NCBI GenBank assembly: GCA_024636835.1
Contig: JAGXGH010000029.1
Location: 1-56,306 of the forward strand
Reading direction: 5' to 3'
DNA: 56,306 nt
Origin: Verrucomicrobiales bacterium
GTDB lineage: Bacteria > Verrucomicrobiota > Verrucomicrobiia > Verrucomicrobiales > SLCJ01
Below the pieces are notes generated by a model, which ran no database searches, had not been told where the DNA came from, and saw nothing but the letters and a program-made list of their open reading frames with translations. A program made the translations under genes and the position numbers. This document shows, piece by piece, positions 32,861 to 42,283 of this stretch; position 1 is the first letter of the stretch, and each line of letters starts with the position of its first letter.

Positions 32861-34351
32861 ATGAGTGCCCGCGACCAGAGACAAACCCCCAACCTCGATA
32901 CCGTCACCACGATTAATGCTGACGGGTCACATTTAGTCCTGCACCCAGCTGACGTCAAAGGACGCTTCACCTTGGCTAGAAGGATCTTCGGGTTCGTGCT
33001 GATTGCGGTATATGTGCTATTGCCGTGGATACCGATCAATGGCCACCCTGCGGTGTTTTTTGACGTGTTGCACGGGCGCTTCCATGTCTTTGGCTTCACC
33101 TTGATTACGCAGGATCTGTGGGTGCTGTTTTTTGGGATTTCAGGAATGGGGTTCACCCTATTTTACCTGACATCATTGCTCGGTCGGCTTTGGTGTGGTT
33201 GGGCTTGTCCCTACACCGTGTTCCTCGAGCATGTTTTCCGTCGGGTTGAGCGCTGGATCGATGGTGACGGTACGAAACGGCGGCAATTGGACAAGGCTCC
33301 GATGACGGCTGGGAAGTTTGTCAGACGGGCGCTCAAGCATGGGATCTATATCTGTTTGGCGGCAATCATAGCCCACGTGTTTTTATCGTATTTTGTTTCG
33401 TTGGAAAGGCTCTACGGCTACATGCAAATGTCACCTGCGGAGAATACGAAAGCATTCGGAGTGGTGGCGTTTCTTACGGCAGTTCTGTATTTTTGTTTTG
33501 GCTGGTTCCGTGAGCAATTCTGCATTGTTCTCTGCCCCTATGGTCGGATTCAATCGGCGCTGACCGATGATGATACCATGGTGATCGGTTATGACGAGGG
33601 GCGCGGAGAACCACGCGGTAAGAAGCGGGTGAAAGATGGTGCGTCGGGTGGTGATTGTATCGATTGCTTGCGATGTGTGCAGGTTTGCCCAACGGGAATC
33701 GACATTCGCAATGGGCTGCAGATGGAGTGCATCGGCTGCGCGGCCTGCGTCGATGCTTGTGATACGGTGATGACGAAGATCAAGCGCCCGACAGGATTGG
33801 TGCGCTATGATTCTCTGAATGGATTGGAAGGCCGGAAGCGTCGAATCATCCGTCCGCGGGTGATTGGATACACTCTTATGTTAGTCATTGGTGCTTTTGT
33901 GATGGCGTTCGGATTATCCAGCTTGAAGCCCGCACGGATCGAAGCAACAAGGATGGCAGGAACGCAGTTCTACGAGACCGATGATGTGATACGTAATCAA
34001 TTTGTGATCGCGGTGACGAACAAGCGTAATGATCCAATGATGTATCTGCTCACCGCTGACGAGCTCCCCGCGGGAGCATCGCTGGTGGGTGGCGATCATG
34101 AGTTCTCCGTCGATGGTTTGGGGCGCAGTGAGTTTACCATCGTGGTGACCCAAGAGAAGGAAGGCTATAATGGTCGGTTTAATTTTGATCTCGCTTTGGT
34201 AAATCCACAGGAAGATTTAAAGCTGACCAAATCACTAACCTTCATGGGGCCGGACACTACGGGAATGAGCGATGAGGAATTCAAGCGCCAGCGTGATGAG
34301 TTTGAGAAGAGCCTGGAGGAGAAGCGTCGCTCTGAAGGAGGTGCCTCGTGA
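32861..34351 (+). CDS. ccoG: cbb3 assembly protein CcoG (dicluster ferredoxin-type)
   Basis: 496 residues. About five membrane helices, with CGWACPYTVFLEHVFR and CIVLCPYGRIQSAL conserved blocks. Two 4Fe-4S ligand sets follow: C266-x2-C269-x2-C272-x3-C276 and C290-x2-C293-x2-C296-x3-C300. The C-terminal domain is an Ig-like fold outside the membrane. CcoG (also RdxA/FixG) reduces copper during cbb3 assembly. The next gene starts at a GTG that overlaps its stop. Confidence 0.93.
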   Translation: MSARDQRQTPNLDTVTTINADGSHLVLHPADVKGRFTLARRIFGFVLIAVYVLLPWIPINGHPAVFFDVLHGRFHVFGFTLITQDLWVLFFGISGMGFTLFYLTSLLGRLWCGWACPYTVFLEHVFRRVERWIDGDGTKRRQLDKAPMTAGKFVRRALKHGIYICLAAIIAHVFLSYFVSLERLYGYMQMSPAENTKAFGVVAFLTAVLYFCFGWFREQFCIVLCPYGRIQSALTDDDTMVIGYDEGRGEPRGKKRVKDGASGGDCIDCLRCVQVCPTGIDIRNGLQMECIGCAACVDACDTVMTKIKRPTGLVRYDSLNGLEGRKRRIIRPRVIGYTLMLVIGAFVMAFGLSSLKPARIEATRMAGTQFYETDDVIRNQFVIAVTNKRNDPMMYLLTADELPAGASLVGGDHEFSVDGLGRSEFTIVVTQEKEGYNGRFNFDLALVNPQEDLKLTKSLTFMGPDTTGMSDEEFKRQRDEFEKSLEEKRRSEGGAS

Positions 34352-34557
34352 TCACTCGATTGTTTCGTGAGCGCCCGTGGATTTGGGTGGTGATTGCCTT
34401 CATTGTGCTGATTCTTTCTTGGGTGGTGCTTTTTAATCTAGCTCTTAAGCGACCGGTTATACGTGTCGAACCGGGTGAACCGCTTCCCGAGGGGGTGGTT
34501 CCGGGATCCGGTCATCCGTCTGCGCAAAATGCAGACACTGAGGAGGGCGAGAGATGA
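34348..34557 (+). CDS. small single-helix membrane protein in the CcoH/FixH position
   Basis: 69 residues starting with GTG at 34348, overlapping the ccoG stop by four bases (GTGA). One membrane helix (WIWVVIAFIVLILSWVVLF), then a short Pro/Gly-rich polar tail. In most clusters the gene here is ccoH (FixH, about 150 residues). This product has the N-terminal helix but lacks the extracytoplasmic FixH domain, so it is either a reduced CcoH or an unrelated small protein. It also overlaps the next gene by four bases. Confidence 0.7.
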   Translation: MITRLFRERPWIWVVIAFIVLILSWVVLFNLALKRPVIRVEPGEPLPEGVVPGSGHPSAQNADTEEGER

Positions 34558-35255
34558 TTGATGGCGCTTCCATCGATACGGCGAGTGCGGCGTTTATTGC
34601 CGGACTGGTGACGAGTTTTCACTGTGTTGGAATGTGCGGTCCGCTGGCATGCGGAGTGGCAGGTGGACAGGGAGCTTCGGCTCACACTGCCGCGGCACTC
34701 TATCATGGTGGTCGTTTTCTTTCTTACACGGTGTTGGGTATTGTCGCTGGAGCTATCGGTGCGGAACCTCTTGCCTGGCTGATGGACAGTCCTGCAGTGT
34801 TGTTTCCCTGGGCGGTGGTGCTGGTGTTTCTCATGGTGGCGTTTGGCTGGGATAAAAAAATCCCCAAGCCGAAGTTCGTGCAGATGCTGACGGCGAGAAT
34901 TAAGCTCAAGGTATTTCGCATGCCAGCAGCGCAGGGTGCGGGTTTGCTTGGATTGGTGACGCCACTGCTGCCATGTGCGCCTCTTTATTTGGTGCTGACG
35001 GCAGCGCTATTGAGTGGTTCTGCGGAGACAGGAGGCGAGTTTATGGCGGCATTTGCCTTGGGCACTGTGCCGCTATTGTGGCTGGCTCAGGGATCGTTCA
35101 ACCGCCTGCGAGTGAAGATTTCCCCGCGAGGGTTCGATATGATGCGCAAGGGATTGGCTTTGGCGGCTGCGGCGATGATGATTTGGCGGCTGCGGGGTAC
35201 GCTATTTTTCATCGAAAGTTCGCAAGGGGTTCCAGACTGTTGTATCGGTGGCTAG
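34554..35255 (+). CDS. TauE/SafE (DsbD-like) membrane protein of the cbb3 cluster
   Basis: 233 residues with about six membrane helices. Conserved Cys motifs are FHCVGMCGPLACG near residues 22-34 and TPLLPCAPLYLVL in the middle. This fits the DsbD_2-like 'sulfite exporter TauE/SafE' proteins found beside ccoG and ccoI in many cbb3 clusters, thought to handle copper or thiol redox for oxidase assembly. The sequence ends with paired Cys (PDCCIGG), which may bind metal. It precedes ccoI by six bases. Confidence 0.82.
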   Translation: MIDGASIDTASAAFIAGLVTSFHCVGMCGPLACGVAGGQGASAHTAAALYHGGRFLSYTVLGIVAGAIGAEPLAWLMDSPAVLFPWAVVLVFLMVAFGWDKKIPKPKFVQMLTARIKLKVFRMPAAQGAGLLGLVTPLLPCAPLYLVLTAALLSGSAETGGEFMAAFALGTVPLLWLAQGSFNRLRVKISPRGFDMMRKGLALAAAAMMIWRLRGTLFFIESSQGVPDCCIGG

Positions 35256-35261
35256 CAACTG

Positions 35262-37667
35262 ATGAGCGAAGAGGAATCAACTGTTACTGCCTCCCGAGGA
35301 CACTGTCTGCACTGTGGTACGCCAGTTGCCTCAGACGATAAGCACGTAGGCTTTTGCTGCTCAGGATGCGAGTATGTTTACAAGCTCATCCACGATGAGG
35401 GTTTGGATCGATTCTACGATATTAAGGGTGGTGAGTCTTTGCCGCCGGTGCGTGGTCGGGTTTTTGACGAAGGCGATTTTTCGTGGCTCGATGAGAAGTT
35501 GGTGAAGGTCGACGACGCGTCGGATGGTGGGATTTGTCAGATCGTCGCGCAAGTCGATGGTCTAACGTGCGTGGGATGTGTATGGTTGATTGATCGGTTG
35601 GCGGATCGATTGGATGGCGTGCTCCCTCCGGAGGTTTCCGTTTCGACTGGTGAGATCACCTTGCGTTGGGATAAAGGGGGGAAGTCGAGTGTGCTGAAAT
35701 TCTGCTCGGAGTTGCTCAAATTCGGCTATCGAGTATTACCGAACAGTGGGCGGAAGAAAGGGTCGCCAGAGCTCAAGGATCTGCAAATACGCACGGGCTT
35801 GTGTGGTGCGCTCGCGCTCAATAGCATGGCATTTACTTTGCCTCGGTATTTGGGCATGCCAGAAGATTTTTTCCTGGCGCGAATCTTCGACTGGATCGCT
35901 GTGTTATCGGCAACGCTGGCATTTCTTTCTGGTGGTTCGTTCTTTTTTAGGCGTGCGTGGTCAGCCTTTCGCATGGGCACCTTGCATATGGACGTGCCAA
36001 TCGCGATTGGTGTTACGGTCGCCTACGTCGGGTCGCTGGTGGGTTGGCTGATAGGGCGGACGGAGCTCTTTTACTTCGACTTTGTGACGATATTTTTGTT
36101 CCTGATGCTCGGTGGGCGATGGGTGCAGCTCGCGGCGGTGAATCGTCAACGGCAGGAGGCGGAGCGGCAGTCGTTGCGGCCGGATTCGGTCGTTAGCTCG
36201 ACGGGTGAATCGGTCGACTGTTCGGAACTGGTGGCCGGTGATGTATTTGAAGTGCGGTCAGGCAACGTGGTGCCAGTGGCCTCAGTATTGCAGGATGAAG
36301 CGGCGGTGTGTAGTTTGGAATGGATCACCGGTGAAGCTGAGCCGAGGTCGTGGAAGAGAGGTGGCGACTTGCCGGCGGGTGCGATTTTTCTTGGTAAGGG
36401 GATGTTACGCGTAGAGGCGTCGGAGGACTGGGTGGGCTCGATGTTGGAGCGCATAGCGGCGAGTCACGCTCCTCCGCCTAGGAACCAAGCGCTCGAGCGC
36501 CCCTTAAAAGCCTATGTGCTGATTGTTGTGGTGTTGGCGTTGGTTGGTGGTGGGGCCTGGCTGGTGTCTGGCGCAGGCCTTGTCGCGGCACTGCAGGTAT
36601 TTGTCTCGGTAATGGTGGTGTCCTGTCCCTGCGCGTTGGGAGTGGCCTTACCCTTGGCTGATGACTTGGCAAAGGCGAAGTCGCAGTCGATTGGAGTGTT
36701 TATTCGGCGTGAAAATTTCTGGGCGCGTCTGGCAGCGGTGACGTCCATTTTCTTCGATAAGACAGGGACCTTAACGATGGAACTCCCGGTATTAAGAGAC
36801 CCTTTGGTGGTCAATGAACTTGATGATGAGGCGGGGTTCGCGTTGAGTGTGCTCACTGCTGGAAGTTTGCACCCTGTGGCGCGAAGCCTTCGCGACGCGA
36901 TGGGAAGGAGAGGGCAATTGCTGCGTGATGAGGGCGCACGAGAGCAAAGCCGCCATGTGGTGGATTCCTTGGGGATGGGTGTGGAATGGACGAATGGCGG
37001 TATTGTATGGCGGCTTGGTCGCCCGACGTGGGCAGCGAGCGGCAAAGGAGCGGATAATATCGATGCGATGTTGACGCGGGACGGTGCCGAGGTGGCCAGT
37101 TTTATCTTTGGCGATGGAGTGCGTCCGCAATCGGTTGAAGCGATTCGGAAGTTAACTTTACTTGGATTGAAGACGTCGATTGTTAGTGGGGATCGTGAGG
37201 AGAAGGTGAGGGTGCTTGGCGAGAAGCTGTCGCTTCCTGCTGATCGTTTATTCTCCGGTATGCTGCCTCAGGAGAAAGCGAGCTTGGTGGAATTGGCATG
37301 TTCTAGAGGAGAGACGGTGATGTTCGTTGGCGACGGAGCGAATGACTCGCTGGCCTGCGCCGAGGCAAGTCTGTCTGGCACAGTGGTAGCAGACCGTTCG
37401 ACTTTGGTGGATCGAACTGACTTCAGCGTGTTTGGGAATGGGTTGGGATTTGTTACCGACTTACTAGCCATCGGGAGGGTTCGAGCGCGAGCGGTGCGTG
37501 GGGCGTTTTTGTTTGCGGCGGTATATAATGTGGCAGCGGTAAGTCTGGCTTTGGCTGGGATGATGCACCCCTTACTTGCGGCTGTCTTGATGCCACTGGG
37601 TTCTGCCTTGAGCCTGCTCGTTGTGGTGACCACCTTTCGGTCAAGCTCATTGAAAGGAGTCGATTAA
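35262..37667 (+). CDS. ccoI: copper-exporting P-type ATPase CcoI
   Basis: 801 residues. The N-terminal Cys-rich domain (CLHCG, then FCCSGCEYVYKLI) is the extra metal-binding domain of CcoI-type ATPases. An HMA domain follows with C103-VGC-C106 (GLTCVGCVW). Core motifs are CPC at 455-457 (SCPCALGVALPLA), the phosphorylated D499 in FDKTGTLT, TGEAEP in the actuator domain, the HP motif (SLHPVARSL) and GDGANDSLACAEA. CcoI supplies copper across the membrane for the CuB site of cbb3. It is the last gene of the module; a tandem gtcgattaa duplication spans the stop. Confidence 0.94.
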   Translation: MSEEESTVTASRGHCLHCGTPVASDDKHVGFCCSGCEYVYKLIHDEGLDRFYDIKGGESLPPVRGRVFDEGDFSWLDEKLVKVDDASDGGICQIVAQVDGLTCVGCVWLIDRLADRLDGVLPPEVSVSTGEITLRWDKGGKSSVLKFCSELLKFGYRVLPNSGRKKGSPELKDLQIRTGLCGALALNSMAFTLPRYLGMPEDFFLARIFDWIAVLSATLAFLSGGSFFFRRAWSAFRMGTLHMDVPIAIGVTVAYVGSLVGWLIGRTELFYFDFVTIFLFLMLGGRWVQLAAVNRQRQEAERQSLRPDSVVSSTGESVDCSELVAGDVFEVRSGNVVPVASVLQDEAAVCSLEWITGEAEPRSWKRGGDLPAGAIFLGKGMLRVEASEDWVGSMLERIAASHAPPPRNQALERPLKAYVLIVVVLALVGGGAWLVSGAGLVAALQVFVSVMVVSCPCALGVALPLADDLAKAKSQSIGVFIRRENFWARLAAVTSIFFDKTGTLTMELPVLRDPLVVNELDDEAGFALSVLTAGSLHPVARSLRDAMGRRGQLLRDEGAREQSRHVVDSLGMGVEWTNGGIVWRLGRPTWAASGKGADNIDAMLTRDGAEVASFIFGDGVRPQSVEAIRKLTLLGLKTSIVSGDREEKVRVLGEKLSLPADRLFSGMLPQEKASLVELACSRGETVMFVGDGANDSLACAEASLSGTVVADRSTLVDRTDFSVFGNGLGFVTDLLAIGRVRARAVRGAFLFAAVYNVAAVSLALAGMMHPLLAAVLMPLGSALSLLVVVTTFRSSSLKGVD

Positions 37668-37736
37668 GTCGATTAAGCTCTTTCTGAGAGATACTATTGC
37701 AGAGTTCTCTCTTTAAGGTATTTTCTGAGATTCAAT

Positions 37737-37841
37737 GATACCAAATCTTGGTATTGATCTGACGCGAGCGAGAGGTAAAATGGTTGATAGTGAGCCACTT
37801 GTGCGCGGCGAAAAGTCATGTTTTTATTCGAAACCGGTATG
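37737..37841 (-). repeat. 105-bp dispersed element with terminal palindrome, copy B (inverted)
   Basis: In reverse complement it matches copies A and C: catacc ggtttcgaataaaa at one end (plus-strand right end) and the palindrome ATACCAAATCTTGGTAT at the other (37739-37755). Its right end ccggtATG supplies the likely start codon of the downstream AraC-type gene at 37839. A second in-frame ATG (37818) lies within the element. Confidence 0.9.
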
Positions 37842-38750
37842 AGTAGCACTGAGGACAGAAATAGATGCATTGAAGCGCTTGAGCAGGGCGCTCTGTATCG
37901 GACTTATCGTGGTGCCTTTGAGGCGGCAACGGGAATGCCTTTGTATTTGGTTTCTGCGGAAAATTCTGAGATTGAGATCAAGAATGAATCAGCCGAGGGC
38001 AACGATTTTTGTGACTTGGTCAGGAGTAATGAACAGACTTGTCAGCATTGTGTGGAAGTAACTCGGCGTCTACAGCGCGAGGCACGTCACCATACAGCAT
38101 CGACGGTCTGCTTTGCCGGACTGACAGAAACCTTTGTGCCCATCCGCGTTGGACGTGAAACGATTGGGTTCCTGCGGACTGGTGAGGTGTTCAATTCGAC
38201 CTTGCACATTGCTGACCGTCGGCGTGTGAAGGATGCTTTGTTGGGCTTGATCGGCGACGAGAGTTTAGTCGATGAGTTTTCTGCGGCACTGTCCTCGATT
38301 TCCGTTGTCGAGACGGCACGCTACGAAGGAACGGTGAAGCTCCTTGAAGCGTTTTCCCTGCAATTGTCACAGCAGGCATTGGACCTTACTGCGTCGCAGC
38401 GTGACGAAGAACCTGAATCTGTTCAACGAGCGAAACGCTATATTCAACGAAATCTCTCCGATCCAATCACGCTCAGCGACGTGGCATCATATTCTGGTAT
38501 GTCGGTGAGTGCGTTTTGTCGTGTCTTCAAGGACAGTATGGGAATGACCTGTGTTCAGTGGGTGAACCGCAAGAGAATCGAATGGGCGCGACAGGAGTTG
38601 CTGCGTAGGGATACGCGAGTGTCGGAGATTGCTTATAAGGTGGGGTTCAGCTCATTGTCGCAATTCAACCGAGTGTTCTCAAGTGTCCTGGGTAAGGCTC
38701 CTACCGCCTATCGGAAGGAGCGCCTGGAGCTTGTTTCAAGAAAGGTTTAG
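37839..38750 (+). CDS. PocR-domain AraC-family transcriptional regulator
   Basis: 303 residues from ATG 37839. The frame is also open from ATG 37818, but those residues are encoded by a dispersed repeat and differ in nature. The N-terminal half is a PocR-type sensory domain: CDLVRSNEQTCQHCVEVTRR, CFAGLTETFVPI, and GFLRTGEV. PocR domains bind small ligands such as propanediol-derived compounds. The C-terminal 100 residues are an AraC HTH pair (DVASYSGMSVSAFCRVFKD, then RVSEIAYKVGFSSLSQFNRVF). It lies downstream of the cbb3 cluster and converges on the hybrid kinase, sharing four bases with its stop. Target genes are unknown. Confidence 0.9.
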   Translation: MSSTEDRNRCIEALEQGALYRTYRGAFEAATGMPLYLVSAENSEIEIKNESAEGNDFCDLVRSNEQTCQHCVEVTRRLQREARHHTASTVCFAGLTETFVPIRVGRETIGFLRTGEVFNSTLHIADRRRVKDALLGLIGDESLVDEFSAALSSISVVETARYEGTVKLLEAFSLQLSQQALDLTASQRDEEPESVQRAKRYIQRNLSDPITLSDVASYSGMSVSAFCRVFKDSMGMTCVQWVNRKRIEWARQELLRRDTRVSEIAYKVGFSSLSQFNRVFSSVLGKAPTAYRKERLELVSRKV

Positions 38751-41700
38751 TGAGCGTCTGAACGTTTGATCGGATAGCGATCGAGTAATTCACGGATGGC
38801 CCCGGAGAGTTCCCCCTCGTCAATGGGCTTTGCGATGGTGACCGCGAGACCTTCATCGACCAGTCGATGCGTTTCTGATGTTACACTGCGTGAGCTTGTG
38901 AGGAGGATTCTCTGATCCTGATATACTTTAAGAATTGATGTGAGGGCGGTCAGGCCATCCATGACAGGTAGCTTCATGTCGAGGCAGACGAACATATAGC
39001 GGCCAGGGTTTCGTATGACTCGATCAACAGCTTCTTTACCGTTTTCAACGGCTTCTACCTTAAGGCCGAATTTTTTGAAAATGGCTTTGCCTCGTTCGCG
39101 GTTTTCACTGTCCGCTTCGGCATAGAGAATGGTGCCGCTTAATTGAAGAGCCGGGCTTTGTCTGGCCGTGCTGGTCTTGACTTCTTTTTGATTTCGGCAA
39201 GGCATTTGGATGTTTACCACGGTGCCGTGTTCTAACTCCGACTTCACTCGAATGAAGCCACTATGTGCTTCGATGGCAGATTGAACAAGAGTCAATCCAA
39301 GCCCTCGACCATGTTCCTTCGTTGAGAAGAACGGGTCAAAAATATGCTCCAGTGATCGTTCATCAATGCCGCGTCCGGTGTCGGTGATGCGGATGAAAAC
39401 GCGCTGAAATGCGGATTCGTCATTGCTGTCGATGGGGCCGGTTCGTTGGGTTGGCTCTGCGAGACCGGTTTGTATTCTGATAAGTCCTGTGCCGGACTCC
39501 ATGGATTCTGCGCTGTTGAGCAGCAGGTTGTAAACAGCTTGTCTGAGTTGGTTCGCATCGCCTTCGATAACTGGTAAGCCGTTAGCGAAGTCGGTGACGA
39601 CTTGGATGGATTCGCTGATTGAATGACGGAGTTGGTTGATCGCACCCATCAAGATCAAGTTCACGCTGACGAGACCGATTTCTTTCCCGCTGTGACCGGA
39701 GTAAAGCAGCATCTCCCGGCATAGTTCGGAAGCTCTTAAGCCTGCTGTTTCTATGGATCCAAGGCAATTATCGACGGTTGTGTCGGAGTCTACCTGGGTC
39801 CTTGCCAATGAGGCACTGCCGAGGATTTCGTCTACGAGGTTGCGGAAGTTGTCAGCGACGCCGCTGGCAAGCAGTCCGAGGCTTTCGCGTTTCTGGGCGA
39901 GCAACAGGCGTCTCTCGAGGCCGGTTTGCTTGGTGTCCAGTGCTTGCTTGTTGATTGCGGTGCTCATAACAGCACCGACAACTCGTAGTGCGTCGACTTG
40001 GTCAGGACTCCACGGCCGGAGTTCTCTGTTGTTGTCGAATCGAATGAACCCCCAGAGTTGGCGTTCTACAAAAATTGGGAGGATGAGTATGCTGGTGACT
40101 CCCTCCTCGTGGAGAAGATCTTTTGCGCGTGAATCGAACTGGCCGATGTCTCCCGAGATCTCGTCATTTGAGCGAAGTTGATCAAGCCATGACTGGTGAA
40201 CGAGAGTTTCGGTGGCTTCCGAGAGTTGTTCGCTTTTTGCCGAATCGACGACTGAGGCGGTGCCGTTGAATTTTTCGCAGGCGACAACGGTTTCAAATTC
40301 AGGAGTTTCGGTTTCACTCGATTGCTCGAAGATTCCCGCACGAAAGATACTATCTTCGTCGATGAGTGCGGAGAGCAGAGCTCCTGCCTCTTGTGTCCAA
40401 TCGTCTCCGCGGAGAAATCCAACTGAGGATTTTGCCAGGTTGGCAAGAACTCGGCTGCGTTCCTGTAGTGAGTTTTCGGCAAGAATTCTCTGAGTGACGT
40501 CTTGAACGAATGAGGTGATTCCAACAAGTACGCCTTTTTCATCAGTGAGTGAGGTGTTTTGCCATTCACATACAACTTCATGATCATTTGCGGTAATACT
40601 TGTGAGCGGTGTCGTGACCCCGGTATCAAGATGATCAAGTGGGGATAATGTTGAGGCTTGGAAACTTTTCGCAGAGGGATTTGGAAGGATGATGTCAATT
40701 CCGCGGCCAATTGCCTGACTAGGCGTGTAACCAAATACACGTTGAGCGGCAGGGTTCCAACTTACGATCTTTCTGTTGATATCCCATTCGATGATCGCGG
40801 TCGCGCTCTTTTTAACGAGAGTCTCGATTCGTTGATTTGCCTTGGTGATGTCGGCCACCCGCAAATGTTCTTCCGTGGTGTCGCGGGCGACGGTTAGTGA
40901 GCGAATAATTTTGCCTTCTTGATCTCGGATAGGCACCTGCACGAGGTCCAGGTAGGTCTGGTGGCGAAGGGCTGCATCAATGACGTGGAGTTTGGCGGGC
41001 TCTGGAGCACGACCGTTCTTCATTTGTGAGAATCCTACCGCGATGGTTTTCATCACCTGAGAGGTGATACCGTTTGAGCTGGCTGCAATTTCACTAGGTA
41101 ATGTGCCGATCAAATCCTCGGCCACGTCGGCGCTTAGGATTTTCAAGGATTTAGGATTGGCGTAGAGGATCCTTCCGTCTGGCCCCTGAAGGATCATGAG
41201 ATCCGGTGACCGATCGAGGATCGAGTTCAGCGTGCGGTTTCTTAAGGAAAGTTGGCGTTCGGATTCTGCGAGTTCTTGGGTTCTCTCGGCGACGGTGTTT
41301 TCGATGACCGCCGTTCTTCTGGAGAGAACCATCAGTAGAATGGCAACGAGTGTGGTGATCGTGAGCGCGAGTGCGAACAGAAAGGTTGGAAGCGGGCTTT
41401 TGTGTTCAGCGATCCATAGCATCGTTGGGTTGAACAGAATAGAGATCGAGTCGTTGCCAACTTGGAGCAAATATTGCTGAGTTGGGCGTCCACGGAGATC
41501 TTGATATGTAGGCAGTTCTGGAGTCTCGCGAAAGTTTGCGGCGCGATACGTGAGTAATCGATGGGATCCGTCTTCACGGCTTTTTCCCACTAAGACGTCG
41601 TAACTCATACTGAGTTGGTTCGACAGCGAGAAGTCGACAACGCTAGTGATCTCGGTGAAGGCGAGGACTAGATTTTCATCGCCTTTGACGGTTTTTGAAC

Positions 41701-42283
41701 GTGCTCCATACCAGATGACATGTGCGAGTCTTCCTCCCTCAATAGGAACGTCCTCAAGCACGCCACCAGCGAGAACTCCTCGTGGTTTTAGGTCAATTCT
41801 TGAGCGAATTGCGGTTAGCCACTCTCCGTTAATTGCAGCAGTGAACGATTCGTCACCGACGACATCCAAGAGCTCCATCTGTGCGTTATCTTCGAAAGAA
41901 TCGCCACTCAATAGAACCAAAGCGGAACTAGGTGCCATTTCCTCAATCGTTCTTGTGGCATCGGCTGTGAACCTTTGGAGCGTTTCTGTTTTATCTGAAT
42001 CCTGGGAAAAGGCTTCTCCGAGCGCAATAACATCGCGACCGACGTAGCCAATACGGTCGCCGAGTCGCTCCCCCATCCGCAGCACGTCGCGGGTGACGAG
42101 CTCGCGTAAGTTATTCTGATTAGAGCGGTCTGAGAACTGATAGAAGACAAAGCTCGCGACAACCCCTATTAGTAGGGTCGCGATGGCCATCATGCTCCGA
42201 CTGAGTCGATTCACAGACCGCGCGGGGGTACCGGCTGCTGATGTGCGCCTCTTGTTTTTTTGGGATGATTTGTCTGATGACAT
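38747..42283 (-). CDS. large hybrid sensor kinase with a non-canonical H-box
   Basis: 1178 residues. Helix near 30-50, an extracytoplasmic sensory region to about 295, a second helix (TFLFALALTITTLVAILLMVL), a short coiled coil, two or more PAS domains (about 345-590), a GAF-type domain (about 600-790), a kinase core and a C-terminal receiver (about 1050-1175). The ATPase part is intact: NLLLNSAESME, DTGRGIDE and GRGLGLTLVQ. In the dimerisation helix the usual GxAHDFNNLL reads GVADNFRNLV, so the phospho-acceptor His is Asp811 (codon GAC at 39853-39851). The receiver keeps its Asp (LDMKLPVMDG, about residue 1102) and Lys (AKPID). Self-phosphorylation is therefore doubtful. Confidence 0.9.
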   Translation of the reverse strand: MSSDKSSQKNKRRTSAAGTPARSVNRLSRSMMAIATLLIGVVASFVFYQFSDRSNQNNLRELVTRDVLRMGERLGDRIGYVGRDVIALGEAFSQDSDKTETLQRFTADATRTIEEMAPSSALVLLSGDSFEDNAQMELLDVVGDESFTAAINGEWLTAIRSRIDLKPRGVLAGGVLEDVPIEGGRLAHVIWYGARSKTVKGDENLVLAFTEITSVVDFSLSNQLSMSYDVLVGKSREDGSHRLLTYRAANFRETPELPTYQDLRGRPTQQYLLQVGNDSISILFNPTMLWIAEHKSPLPTFLFALALTITTLVAILLMVLSRRTAVIENTVAERTQELAESERQLSLRNRTLNSILDRSPDLMILQGPDGRILYANPKSLKILSADVAEDLIGTLPSEIAASSNGITSQVMKTIAVGFSQMKNGRAPEPAKLHVIDAALRHQTYLDLVQVPIRDQEGKIIRSLTVARDTTEEHLRVADITKANQRIETLVKKSATAIIEWDINRKIVSWNPAAQRVFGYTPSQAIGRGIDIILPNPSAKSFQASTLSPLDHLDTGVTTPLTSITANDHEVVCEWQNTSLTDEKGVLVGITSFVQDVTQRILAENSLQERSRVLANLAKSSVGFLRGDDWTQEAGALLSALIDEDSIFRAGIFEQSSETETPEFETVVACEKFNGTASVVDSAKSEQLSEATETLVHQSWLDQLRSNDEISGDIGQFDSRAKDLLHEEGVTSILILPIFVERQLWGFIRFDNNRELRPWSPDQVDALRVVGAVMSTAINKQALDTKQTGLERRLLLAQKRESLGLLASGVADNFRNLVDEILGSASLARTQVDSDTTVDNCLGSIETAGLRASELCREMLLYSGHSGKEIGLVSVNLILMGAINQLRHSISESIQVVTDFANGLPVIEGDANQLRQAVYNLLLNSAESMESGTGLIRIQTGLAEPTQRTGPIDSNDESAFQRVFIRITDTGRGIDERSLEHIFDPFFSTKEHGRGLGLTLVQSAIEAHSGFIRVKSELEHGTVVNIQMPCRNQKEVKTSTARQSPALQLSGTILYAEADSENRERGKAIFKKFGLKVEAVENGKEAVDRVIRNPGRYMFVCLDMKLPVMDGLTALTSILKVYQDQRILLTSSRSVTSETHRLVDEGLAVTIAKPIDEGELSGAIRELLDRYPIKRSDAH

